The notes under the pieces are model-generated. The model was given only the letters and a program-made list of their open reading frames with translations, did no database searches and was not told the origin of the DNA. From NCBI GenBank assembly GCA_963734725.1, contig CAVTIX010000023.1, positions 49,508 through 113,507 of the forward strand: 64,000 nt of DNA, in the 5' to 3' direction. Below are positions 28,130-36,717 of the stretch, piece by piece (positions within the stretch are counted from its first letter, which is position 1; each line of letters opens with the position of its first letter). The DNA comes from DASXKD01 sp963734725. Lineage in GTDB: Bacteria > Actinomycetota > Actinomycetes > Streptosporangiales > Streptosporangiaceae. The translations under genes and the position numbers were made by a program.

Positions 28130-28269
28130 GGTCGCCCTGCACGGAGTGCGTGGCTTGAGCTTCGTGAACGAGCGGTCAAGGGGGAGTCGGTCACGCCCGT
28201 GATGCTAGCGGTGGAGCGGGCTAATGCTGGGATGATCCGGCAGTGAGCGCCGGTGTCGCGCCGGCCGGG

Positions 28270-28638
28270 CTACGCCGAGGTCCTCCGGGCGGCGTTGAGC
28301 AGCGCAGTGCGCAGCCGTTCCATCTCGTCGTCGCTGACCCCCTCGACGAAACGGCGCATCGTTAAGTCTTCGTTGCCACCGGAGCGGAGCACCTCGGTCA
28401 TCACCCGCGCGTCGTGCTCTTCGCGCTGCTCGGTCGGCCAGTACTGCCAGGCGCGGCCGTGCTTGGCGCGCTGCAGCACGCCCTTGCGGTACAGGATGTC
28501 CATCACCGTCATGACTGTCGTGTACGCGACCGGCCGGTCGTAGCGCAGCTGGTCCCGTACCTCGCGGACCACACACGGGCTCTCGGCGCCCCACATCACG
28601 TCCATGATGGCCATCTCAAGCTCACCGAACTCGCGCAC
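28270..28638 (-). CDS. BlaI/MecI/CopY family transcriptional regulator
   Basis: A 122-aa winged-helix repressor: REFGELEMAIMDVMW, AYTTVMTVMDILYRKGVLQRAKHGRAWQYWP (recognition helix and wing) and a C-terminal dimerisation helix. GTG at 28638 follows GGAGGTGG. A BlaR-type protease often accompanies such regulators but is not visible here. The gene lies between the BNR protein and kgd; its target is unknown. Confidence 0.85.
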   Translation of the reverse strand: MREFGELEMAIMDVMWGAESPCVVREVRDQLRYDRPVAYTTVMTVMDILYRKGVLQRAKHGRAWQYWPTEQREEHDARVMTEVLRSGGNEDLTMRRFVEGVSDDEMERLRTALLNAARRTSA

Positions 28639-28719
28639 TTGGCGCCACCTCCGTGCCTCCCATGTAAACACGGACGATGCGTCGGAAGGAGGGCCGGACG
28701 GCGCGGGGGAGAAGAACGG

Positions 28720-28830
28720 TCCCGGGTATAGCTTTGTTCGCCCGGCGCAGGACTCCCCCGGCGCAGGTGGCTGTGCTGGTCCCGGGGGCAAGCCCCCGGA
28801 CCCCCGTGCCTCCCGAAGCGACGGTCACTG
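28720..28830 (-). repeat. Copy C (partial) of the dispersed intergenic repeat
   Basis: Read on the minus strand, this stretch has GGGAGGCACGGGGGTCCGG followed by GGGCTTGCCCCCGGGACC, matching the hairpin module of copy B (3180-3220) with only a few changes. It lies upstream of the BlaI gene and kgd, in inverted orientation relative to copies A and B. Confidence 0.55.
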
Positions 28831-28926
28831 ACGCGCGCAGTGACCGCGGATGTTGCCGCGCCCGGTAGCCTAGGACAGGCCCTGATGGGGGCGGGAGAAC
28901 CAACGACCACACGTCGGAAGAGGGCG

Positions 28927-31900
28927 ATGTCCGCCGTGCCTCCGGAGTTGCCGCGGGCGTCCGCGGATTCCACCGAGCACACGACCGAGCATTCCGGTCC
29001 CGAGTCCCAGGCTGGCGTCAGCCGGCACGGACTTCGGCGCGAATGAATGGCTCGTGGATGAGCTGTACCAGCGATACCTGGCCGATCCGTCGTCGGTGGC
29101 CATGGAGTGGTGGAACTTCTTTGCCGACTACAAGCCCCCGGCGGGCAGCTCGGCGCAGTCGGCCTCCGCGGCCCCGCCACGGGGCAGGCCCGCGCCTGGC
29201 CCGGCCGCGCCGGGCGGGCCAGCACCCGGATCGCCCGCCCCGCCGCCTGCGGGCCCGGCGCCGTCCGGGGCAGCCCCCGCCACGCCCGCGCCAGCTGGGC
29301 CCGCACCGGGGGGATCAGCGCCGGGCGCGCCCCCATCTGGCGGGCAGGCACCAGGCGGGCCAGCACCAGGCGCGTCAGCTGCGGGCGGGCCAGCACAAGC
29401 CGCGCCGCCGCCCAGCACGCCCGGCGCTCGGCCCGCCCCGGCCCGTCCGGCGCCGGACGGCAAGCCAGGCCCGGAGCCGGCCGCCGCCGCGGCGCCCGCG
29501 CACGAGAACACCGTGCGGCTGCGGGGCGCCGCGGCGCGTACCGCCGAGAACATGGCGGCGAGCCTCAGCGTCCCCACGGCGACCAGCGTGCGGGCCATCC
29601 CGGCCAAGCTCCTGGTGGACAACCGCATCGTCATCAACAACAACCTGGCGCGTGGCCGGGGCGGGAAGGTCTCGTTCACCCACCTGATCGGCTACGCGCT
29701 GGTGCAGGCCGTGCGCACCGTCCGGGTGATGAACCACGCCTTCACCCTGGTCGATGGCAAGCCGGGCGTGGTCACGCCCGAGCACGTCAACCTGGGCCTG
29801 GCCATCGACGTGGCGGGGCGCGACGGGTCCCGGCAGTTGCTCGTCCCGAGCATCAAGGCCGCGGAGACGATGGACTTCCGCCAGTTCTGGATGGCCTACG
29901 AGGACATCGTCCGGCGGGCCAGGACCGGCAAGCTGACCATCGCGGACTACGCGGGCACCACGATCACCCTCACCAACCCGGGGACGATCGGCACCGAACA
30001 TTCCGTGCCCCGGCTGGTCGCCGGCCAGGGCTGCATCGTCGGCGTGGGGGCGATGGAGTACCCGGCCGCCTACCTGGGCGCCTCCCAGGAGACCCTCGCC
30101 CGCCTGGCCGTCAGCAAGACCGTGACGCTGACCTCGACGTACGATCACCGGATCATCCAGGGCGCGCAGTCGGGCGAGTTCCTGCGCCGCATGCAGCAAC
30201 TGCTGCTCGGCGAGGACGACTTCTACGACACCGTCTTCAAGTCGCTGCACATCCCCTACGAGCCGGTGCGCTGGGTGCGCGACATCGCCGCCCTGCACGA
30301 GCAGGACGTCACCAAGCCGGCCCGGGTGCTCGAACTGATCCACGCCTACCGGGTCCGTGGCCATCTGATGGCAGACACCGACCCGCTGGAGTACAGGCAG
30401 CGCAAGCACCCCGACCTGGACATCAACGAGCACGGCCTGACCCTGTGGGACCTGGAGCGCGAGTTTCCCACCGGCGGCTTCGGCGGCAAGCCGCTGATGA
30501 AGCTGCGGGAAATCCTCGGCGTGTTGCGTGACTCCTACTGCCGCACGGTCGGCGTGGAGTACATGCACATCCAGAACCCGGAGGAGCGCGCCTGGCTGCA
30601 GGAGCGGATCGAGCGCCCGCACGACAGGCCCGGCCACGACGAGCAGATGCAGATCCTGTCCCGGCTGAACGTGGCCGAGGCCTTCGAGATGTTCTTGCAG
30701 ACCAAGTTCGTCGGCCAGCGGCGATTCTCCCTGGAGGGCGCCGAGTCCCTGATCCCGCTGCTCGATGCGGTGCTCACCGAGGCCGCACGCGCCTCGCTGG
30801 ACGAGACCGTGATCGGGATGGCGCACCGTGGCAGGCTGAACGTGCTGGCCAACATCGTGGGCAAGTCGTACGCGCAGATTTTCGGCGAGTTCGAAGGCAA
30901 CCTGGACCCGCGGACCACCCACGGGTCCGGCGACGTCAAGTACCACCTCGGCGCCGACGGCGTCTTCACCGCCAGCGACGGCTCGTCGATCGCGACCTCG
31001 CTGGTCGCCAACCCCAGCCACCTTGAGGCGGTCAACCCGGTCCTGGAGGGCGTGGTCCGGGCCAAGCAGGACGTGCTCGACATGGGTGAGCCTGGGTTCA
31101 CCGTGCTGGCCGTGCTGGTCCACGGGGACGCGGCGTTCGCGGGCCAGGGCGTCGTGGCCGAGACTCTGAACCTGTCCCAGCTGCGCGGGTATCGCACCGG
31201 CGGCACGGTGCACATCGTGGTCAACAACCAGGTCGGGTTCACCACCGCGCCGCAGTACTCCAGGTCCAGCGTGTACAGCACCGACGTGGCGCGGATGATC
31301 CAGGCGCCGATCTTCCACGTCAACGGGGACGACCCAGAGGCGGTCGTCCGGGTGGGCAGGCTCGCCTTCGCCTACCGTCAGGCGTTCCGCAAGGACGTGG
31401 TGATCGACATGATCTGCTACCGGCGCCGCGGGCACAACGAGGCGGACAACCCGTCCTTCACGCAGCCGCTGATGTACGACTTGATCGACGCCAAACGGTC
31501 CACCCGCAAGCTGTACACCGAGGCGCTGATCGGCCGTGGCGACATCACCATGGAAGAGGCCGAGCAGGCGCTGCGGGACTACCAGCAGCAGCTTGAGCGG
31601 GCTTTCACCGAGACCAGGGAGGCCGCGGACCAGCCCGCCGACCAGGGCGCGGTCCGTCGGCCTGAGCCCGCCGAGCCCGAGCTGCTTGACCACAGCGCCG
31701 TGCGCACCGCCATCTCCGACGAGGCCGTCAAGCAGATCATCGACACCCAGCTCAACCTGCCGGAGGGGTTCACCGCGCACCCGCGGCTGCTGCCGCTGCT
31801 GCAGCGCCGCGCCGCGATGGTCGCCGACGACGCGATCGACTGGGCCACCGGTGAACTGCTGGCGTTTGGCGCCGTGCTGATGGATGGCCATACGGTACGG

Positions 31901-32860
31901 CTCGTCGGCCAGGACACCCGCCGCGGCACGTTCGGCCAGCGGCACGCGGTCGTCGTCAACCGGCACACCGCGGCGGAATACACCCCGCTCCGCCGCTTCA
32001 ACTCGGCCACCACGAGATTCCACGTCTACGACTCGCTGCTGTCGGAGTTCGCGGCGGTCGGCTTCGAATACGGCTACTCCGTCGCCCGGCCCGAGGCGCT
32101 GGTGTGCTGGGAAGCGCAGTTCGGCGACTTCGTGGACGGCGCGCAGACGATCCTGGACGAGTTTGTCAGCTCCGGCGAGCAGAAGTGGGGCCAGCGCTCC
32201 GGCGTAACGCTGCTGCTGCCGCACGGGTACGAGGGCCAGGGCCCGGACCACTCCTCGGCCCGGGTGGAGCGCTTCCTGAGCATGTGCGCGCAGGGCAACA
32301 TGACGGTTGCCATTCCGACGACGCCAGCGAACTACTTCCACCTGCTCCGCTGGCAGGCGCTGTCCGGTCGGCACAAGCCGCTGATCGTCTTCACCCCCAA
32401 GTCGATGCTGCGGCTCAAGACGGCCACGTCCGCGGTGGCGGACTTCACCCAGGGCTCGTTCCGGCCGGTGATCGGTGATCCCGCGTCGGCTAACCCGGCG
32501 GGGGTGCGCACGGTCCTGCTGTGTGCTGGCAAGATCTACTACGACCTCGCCAGCCAACGGGCAGCGGCGGGCCGCGACGATATCGCGCTGCTCCGGGTGG
32601 AGCGGCTTTACCCGCTGCCCCTCGGGGAGATACTCGCCGAGCTCGACCGGTACCCGGCCGAGGCCGAGATCGCCTGGGTGCAGGAGGAGCCGGCGAACAT
32701 GGGCGCCTGGCCGACCATGGCGTTGTGGCTGCCCGGGCTGCTGGAACGGGCGGTGCGGGTGATCTCGCCGCAGGCCAGTTCCGCGCCGGCCCTGGGCTCG
32801 TCCGTCGCGCACGCCGCGGAACACAAGGCAGTCATCGCGCGCGCGCTGAGCCGGGGATAG
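28927..32860 (+). CDS. kgd: Multifunctional 2-oxoglutarate decarboxylase/dehydrogenase E1-E2 (Kgd/SucA)
   Basis: TCA-cycle enzyme fusing a lipoyl-less succinyltransferase (E2-like) domain to thiamine-diphosphate E1. After the N-terminal helix region (DELYQRYLADPSSVAMEWWNFF) comes a Pro/Ala/Gly linker of about 110 residues. The E2-like core has TSTYDHRIIQGAQSGEF. The E1 part has GMAHRGRLNVLANI, the ThDP motif GDAAFAGQG...NNQ, and AQFGDFVDGAQTI. The conserved segment FGANEWLVDE begins just above GTG 29054, and the natural ATG 28927 (RBS GGAAGAGGG, MSAVPPELPRA) reaches it only with a one-base shift at 29016-29030. Otherwise translation would start at 29054. Confidence 0.9.
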
Positions 32861-32864
32861 CACG

Positions 32865-33035
32865 ATGTACTTCACCGACCGCGGCATCGAGGAGCTTGCC
32901 GATCGGCGGGGCAGCGAAGAGATCAGCTTCGGCTGGCTGGCCGAGCGGCTGCGGGAGTTCGTGGACGTCGCGCCGGAGTTCGAGGCGGCGGTCGACCGGC
33001 TCGCGACCTGGCTCGCCAGGCTGGACGAAGACTGA
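32865..33035 (+). CDS. Small conserved protein, DUF6104 family
   Basis: A 56-aa acidic protein starting MYFTDRGIEELADRRG and ending WLARLDED, matching the DUF6104 family that I recall lying directly downstream of the oxoglutarate dehydrogenase gene in streptomycetes. It begins four bases after the kgd stop, so it is probably co-translated. The function is not known. Confidence 0.8.
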   Translation: MYFTDRGIEELADRRGSEEISFGWLAERLREFVDVAPEFEAAVDRLATWLARLDED

Positions 33036-33337
33036 CGCGCGGCCAGCCCGGGCATGTCCCGCAAATCCCAGCCTGCTGCGCGACGGCGAAGACCTACGGG
33101 ACACGCCCTGCGCGAGGCATAGTAGGCACACCGGGCGCCCGCTCCGGCCCATGCCAGCTCAGCACGCTGGGAGCCCGCTCCCGCCCTCGCCAACTCGCGA
33201 TGCATCTTGACTTTGGCCAGACGCGACATATCGTGTTAGGGTCGATTGTTTGAACGCGGAAGTACCTTGACCGCGGCGCGTGATCGCGCAGCTAGACGCG
33301 AGATCGTACCGCCAAAGGCGCAGAGAGGGGACGGCCA
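33036..33337. other. Intergenic region with promoter for padR-type gene
   Basis: No convincing gene. The last 130 bp become less GC-rich and contain the promoter candidate annotated separately. The first half is GC-rich spacer downstream of the kgd/DUF6104 unit, with no clear terminator. Confidence 0.5.
33207..33234 (+). promoter_or_regulatory. Candidate vegetative promoter for the padR-type gene
   Basis: TTGACT (33207-33212), a 16-bp spacer and TATCGT (33229-33234) resemble -35/-10 elements about 100 bp upstream of the ATG. The -10 lies in ACATATCGTGTT, an AT-rich dyad-like stretch that could be an autoregulatory PadR site. Confidence 0.4.
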
Positions 33338-34594
33338 ATGAGCCCGGTGTTCCGCCACGGCAGGCTACGTCTCTATCTGCTCAAGCTGCTGGACGAGGCG
33401 CCGCGGCACGGCTACGAGGTCATCCGGTTGCTTCAGGACCGGTTCATGGGCGTATACGCTCCCTCACCCGGGACGATCTACCCGCGGCTGGCCCGGCTCG
33501 AGGAAGAGGGCCTCGTCACGCACGACGAAGCCGATGGCCGGAAGGTGTACCGGATCACCGACAAGGGCCGGGAAGAACTGCGTGCGCGCCTGGACGATCT
33601 CGCCGAGCTTGAGGAAGAGATCACCGCGTCGGTCCGCGACATCGCCCGCGAGGTCACCGAGGACGTCAGGGAGACGGTGCGCACCTTGCGCGAGGAGCTT
33701 ACGTGGGCGGCGCGCGAGTTCCACCGCGCATCCGGCGGCGCCGATCCGGGCGGGGGCCTGCGGCACGCCAGCACCGACGAGGCGCGGGCACGGGCCGAGG
33801 CGGCGCGATTCCGGGAAGCGGCGCGGGCCAAGGATGCCGCTGAGCCAGAAACAGCCCAGACCGAGGATGCCGCTGACGCGGAAACAGGCCAGGCCGGGGA
33901 AGCGGAGCAGGCCGGGGGCGCGGCGCAGGCCAGCGAGGGCGGGACGCAGGCCAGCGAGGACGCCGGCGCCGGAGACGTCCCGCGGGACCGCGAGGACGTG
34001 CTGGGCGGGCGCGAGGAAGTCCCGGGCAGGCGCGAGGACATTCCGGGCAGGCGCGAAGAAGTCCCGGGCGGGCGCGAGGACATCCCGGGCGGGCGCGAGG
34101 ACGCCCCGGGCGGCGAGGCCAGCCGCGGCGGGGAGCAGGCCGGGGCGGGCGCCTGGCGTAGCGCTGAGGACGAATGGCGCGGCTGGCACGAGCGGTGGCA
34201 CAGCGAGGCCGGCGAGCACGCCGGCCACGGGCACGGCGGCCCCGAGCACGGGGGTCCTTGGCATGGCGGCGGCCACGGGCACGGCGGGCGGGGCCGCGGC
34301 GGCAAGGAGTGGGGCGAGTGGGCTGGCTGGACCGGCTGGGGCGGTTGGCCGGGAGCGGCCCACGATTGGGCCGACCCCGAGGCCTACCGCGACCTGGAGC
34401 GGCTGGCCAAGCAGTTCAGCCGGGATCTGCGGTCCGCGGCCTGGCAGGCCCAGACGGTCAGCGAGGACGCGCTGCGCGACCTGCGCGGCATCCTGGACGA
34501 GACCATCGACCGGATCAAGACCGAGATCTTCAAGGGCAAGACTCCCCCGCACCGGCCCAGCGACCCCGAGGACAACCCCCCGCCCGCCGGCTGA
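33338..34594 (+). CDS. PadR-family regulator with long repetitive tail
   Basis: 418 aa. Residues 1-85 are a PadR winged-helix domain (LRLYLLKLLDEAPRHGYEVIRLL, SPGTIYPRLARLEEEGLV, GRKVYRITDKG). Residues 85-135 form a charged helix. From about 216 to 258 there are six imperfect heptads of the form PGRREDI. Residues 284-340 are rich in His, Gly and Trp, and 345-400 form another amphipathic helix. Typical PadR proteins are 110-200 aa. The ATG at 33338 follows GAGGGG. The metal-binding potential of the His-rich segment suggests a ligand, but that is inference. It is convergent with the oxidoreductase gene. Confidence 0.85.
   Translation: MSPVFRHGRLRLYLLKLLDEAPRHGYEVIRLLQDRFMGVYAPSPGTIYPRLARLEEEGLVTHDEADGRKVYRITDKGREELRARLDDLAELEEEITASVRDIAREVTEDVRETVRTLREELTWAAREFHRASGGADPGGGLRHASTDEARARAEAARFREAARAKDAAEPETAQTEDAADAETGQAGEAEQAGGAAQASEGGTQASEDAGAGDVPRDREDVLGGREEVPGRREDIPGRREEVPGGREDIPGGREDAPGGEASRGGEQAGAGAWRSAEDEWRGWHERWHSEAGEHAGHGHGGPEHGGPWHGGGHGHGGRGRGGKEWGEWAGWTGWGGWPGAAHDWADPEAYRDLERLAKQFSRDLRSAAWQAQTVSEDALRDLRGILDETIDRIKTEIFKGKTPPHRPSDPEDNPPPAG
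33983..34111 (+). repeat. In-frame 21-bp tandem repeats in padR-type gene
   Basis: About six imperfect 21-bp units encode heptads alternating REEV and REDI between PGR/PGG turns. The repeat stays in frame and could expand or contract by slippage. Confidence 0.7.
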
Positions 34595-34723
34595 CCGGGG
34601 CTGCGCGCTCCGGGTGTCGTGATCAAGAAACACTGGGCTGCGGGTGCTGTTTCGGAATGTGCCATGCCACCCCTCAGCGGCCAAATCGCCATGATCATCC
34701 CTCCTCCGCGCTCACCCCCGGGG

Positions 34724-34775
34724 GGTGATCATGGGGAGGTGGTCGTTGGGGGACGACCACCTCCCCATGATCACC
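34724..34775. terminator. Very strong 23-bp hairpin between convergent genes
   Basis: Positions 34724-34746 and 34753-34775 are perfect reverse complements, with a six-base loop (TGGGGG). The arms begin GGTGATCATGGGG. It lies between the padR-type gene and the quinone oxidoreductase, which converge, so a bidirectional terminator is the simplest reading. No U-tract follows. Confidence 0.7.
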
Positions 34776-34843
34776 AAGGAAGGTTGGCGCCAGCCAGCGC
34801 GGGCGGGGTTCTGCTGTCGCCCAGTGGCCGCGCCGGAACGCGG

Positions 34844-35833
34844 TCAGCGGGTGAAGACGATCTTGCCGAAGATGTCGCCGGAGATCATCGCGGCAAAGCC
34901 CGCCTCGGCCTCGGTCAGCGGCAGGCGCCGGTCGATCCGCGGCCGGACCCCGGTCTGCTCAAGGAAGGTGGCCAGCCGCGCCAGCTGGTCGCGGCTGCCC
35001 ATGGTGGTGCCTATGACAGACAGCTGCAGGAAGAACACCCGGTTGAGCTCCGCGGACGGCGCGGCGCCGCTGGTCGCGCCAGCGATGACGATCCTGCCGC
35101 CGGGCCGCAGCGCCTTCAGCGAATGGCCCCACGTCGCCTCGCCGACGGTCTCCATGACGGCATCGACCCGCTCCGGCAGCCGGCTGCCGGGCTCGAACAC
35201 CTGGTCCGCGCCCAGTTCCAGGGCCCGGGCGCGCTTTTCCTCGCTCCTGCTGGTCACCCAGACCCGGAACCCGCCGGCCCGGCCCAGCAGGATCAGCGCG
35301 GTGGCCACCCCGCCACCGGCGCCCTGCACCAGGACCGTGGCGCCCGGCGTCAGGCCGGACTTGGCGAACAACATCCGGTAGGCGGTGAGATACGCCGTGG
35401 GCAAGCAGGCGGCCTCCGCGAAGGACAGGCTGGCCGGCTTGGGCACCAGGTTGCGCCGGGGCACGGCGACCTTGTCCGCGAACGTGCCGTCGTAGCGCTC
35501 GGACAGCAGCGACCGCCTCGGATCCAGGGTTTCGTCGCCGTCGTGGCCGGCCGCATCCCCGATCACCGCGTGCACGATGACCTCGTTGCCGTCCGCATCC
35601 ACGCCCGCGGCGTCGCAGCCAAGCACGATGGGCAGCCGGTCCGCGGAGATGCCGACTCCGCGCAGCGTCCACACGTCATGGTGGTTCAATGACGCGGCCT
35701 TGACGGTGACCGTCACCCAGCCATCGGGTGGGGACGGCTCGGGGTGATCACCGAGGCGCAGAGCGGCCAGCGGATCCTCGGGGCTGATCCGGGCGGCGGT
35801 GACAGCAAACATGCCGGACACGATAACGGGCAC
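34844..35833 (-). CDS. Zinc-type/quinone oxidoreductase, MDR superfamily
   Basis: A 329-aa medium-chain dehydrogenase/reductase-like protein. It has the GroES-like N-terminal domain (VKAASLNHHDVWTLRG, LGCDAAGVD) and a Rossmann domain with VLVQGAGGGVATALILLGRAGG. The classical catalytic-zinc cysteine is absent, as in quinone oxidoreductases, so it is probably NADPH-dependent and zinc-independent. GTG at 35833 preceded by AGGGGAAG is the better start; ATG 35812 is an alternative. It is divergent from the CGNR regulator. Confidence 0.85.
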   Translation of the reverse strand: MPVIVSGMFAVTAARISPEDPLAALRLGDHPEPSPPDGWVTVTVKAASLNHHDVWTLRGVGISADRLPIVLGCDAAGVDADGNEVIVHAVIGDAAGHDGDETLDPRRSLLSERYDGTFADKVAVPRRNLVPKPASLSFAEAACLPTAYLTAYRMLFAKSGLTPGATVLVQGAGGGVATALILLGRAGGFRVWVTSRSEEKRARALELGADQVFEPGSRLPERVDAVMETVGEATWGHSLKALRPGGRIVIAGATSGAAPSAELNRVFFLQLSVIGTTMGSRDQLARLATFLEQTGVRPRIDRRLPLTEAEAGFAAMISGDIFGKIVFTR

Positions 35834-35965
35834 GCGCTTCCCCTGAACTACGGGCCGCCCAGGGCGCACTGTGCCATACTCAACTCCGGAGCGTGGCTCC
35901 GCCACATTTTCATGCCTTCCCTTGTACGCCTCCCTCTGCGAACTCTCAGCACCCAAAGGACCAGA

Positions 35966-36535
35966 GTGGACCTCAATTCGTACGCGGACCTCGCCGTGCG
36001 CTTGGCGAACAGCGCCAGCCAAGACGGCCGCGGCGGCGACGGGCTGGCGAGCGTGGAGACCTACCGGGCTCTCGTGGCGGACCGGCCGCACCTGGCGGGC
36101 AAGGTGACGCCGGGCGATCTCGAAGCGCTGCGGCTGTTCCGCGACGAACTGCGGCTGATCTTCACCGCGGCGGAGCGGTGCGACGGCGCCCAGGTCGCCG
36201 AAAGCCTCAACGCCCTGCTCACCCGGCACCCGATACACCAGCAGATCGTCAGTCACGACGGTCAGCACTGGCATATCCACCTGGTGGAGAGCGGATCGGC
36301 CGCGGACCGGCACGCGGCGGGCGCCATCGCCGGGCTGACCGGGCTGGTCACCGAGTCGGGCACGGAGCGGCTCGGGGTCTGCGCCGCGGCAGGTTGCGAG
36401 CGGGTTTTCATCGCGGCGAGCCCCTCGGCGGAAAACCACTACTGCTCCGAGCAGTGCAAGCCCAGGGCCGATGTGCGGGCCTTGCGCACTCATGGGCGGA
36501 CGGGCCAGGGGCCCGCGTCCACCGCCGCGAGCTGA
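35966..36535 (+). CDS. CGNR zinc-finger / ABATE-domain regulator
   Basis: A 189-aa protein with an N-terminal ABATE (DUF1470) domain (DLNSYADLAVRLANS, LEALRLFRDELRLIF) and a C-terminal zinc finger LGVCAAAGCERVFIAASPSAENHYCSEQC. The usual Cys-Gly-Asn-Arg is Cys-Lys-Pro-Arg here. GTG at 35966 follows AAAGGA. These proteins are taken to be DNA-binding regulators; the divergent oxidoreductase gene is the obvious target. Confidence 0.82.
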   Translation: MDLNSYADLAVRLANSASQDGRGGDGLASVETYRALVADRPHLAGKVTPGDLEALRLFRDELRLIFTAAERCDGAQVAESLNALLTRHPIHQQIVSHDGQHWHIHLVESGSAADRHAAGAIAGLTGLVTESGTERLGVCAAAGCERVFIAASPSAENHYCSEQCKPRADVRALRTHGRTGQGPASTAAS

Positions 36536-36583
36536 GCTCCGCGGCGACTCTCCGTACTTAAATCACTGTCCGCAGGTGAGCCG

Positions 36584-36668
36584 GGTAACGGGCGTGCCGC
36601 GTTACCGAAATGAATCCATGCGCCTGCTTCTCATGGTCCTTGACGATCATTACCATGAGCCCTACTTA
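36584..36668 (+). promoter_or_regulatory. Inverted repeat and promoter candidate upstream of APC permease
   Basis: GGTAACG (36584-36590) pairs with CGTTACC (36600-36606) across 9 bp, an operator-like dyad. Downstream, TTGACG (36640-36645) and TACTTA (36663-36668), 17 bp apart, could be -35/-10 elements about 50 bp before the permease start. Confidence 0.35.
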
Positions 36669-36717
36669 CGCACGGGCATAGCGCCCCCGAAAGCGGACCC
36701 GGGAAGAAGGTTCGAAC

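Noticed and set aside
29375..33229. Very long antisense frame opposite kgd
   Set aside because: A high-GC codon-bias shadow: no recognisable domain, no ribosome-binding site, and the plus-strand enzyme is unambiguous.
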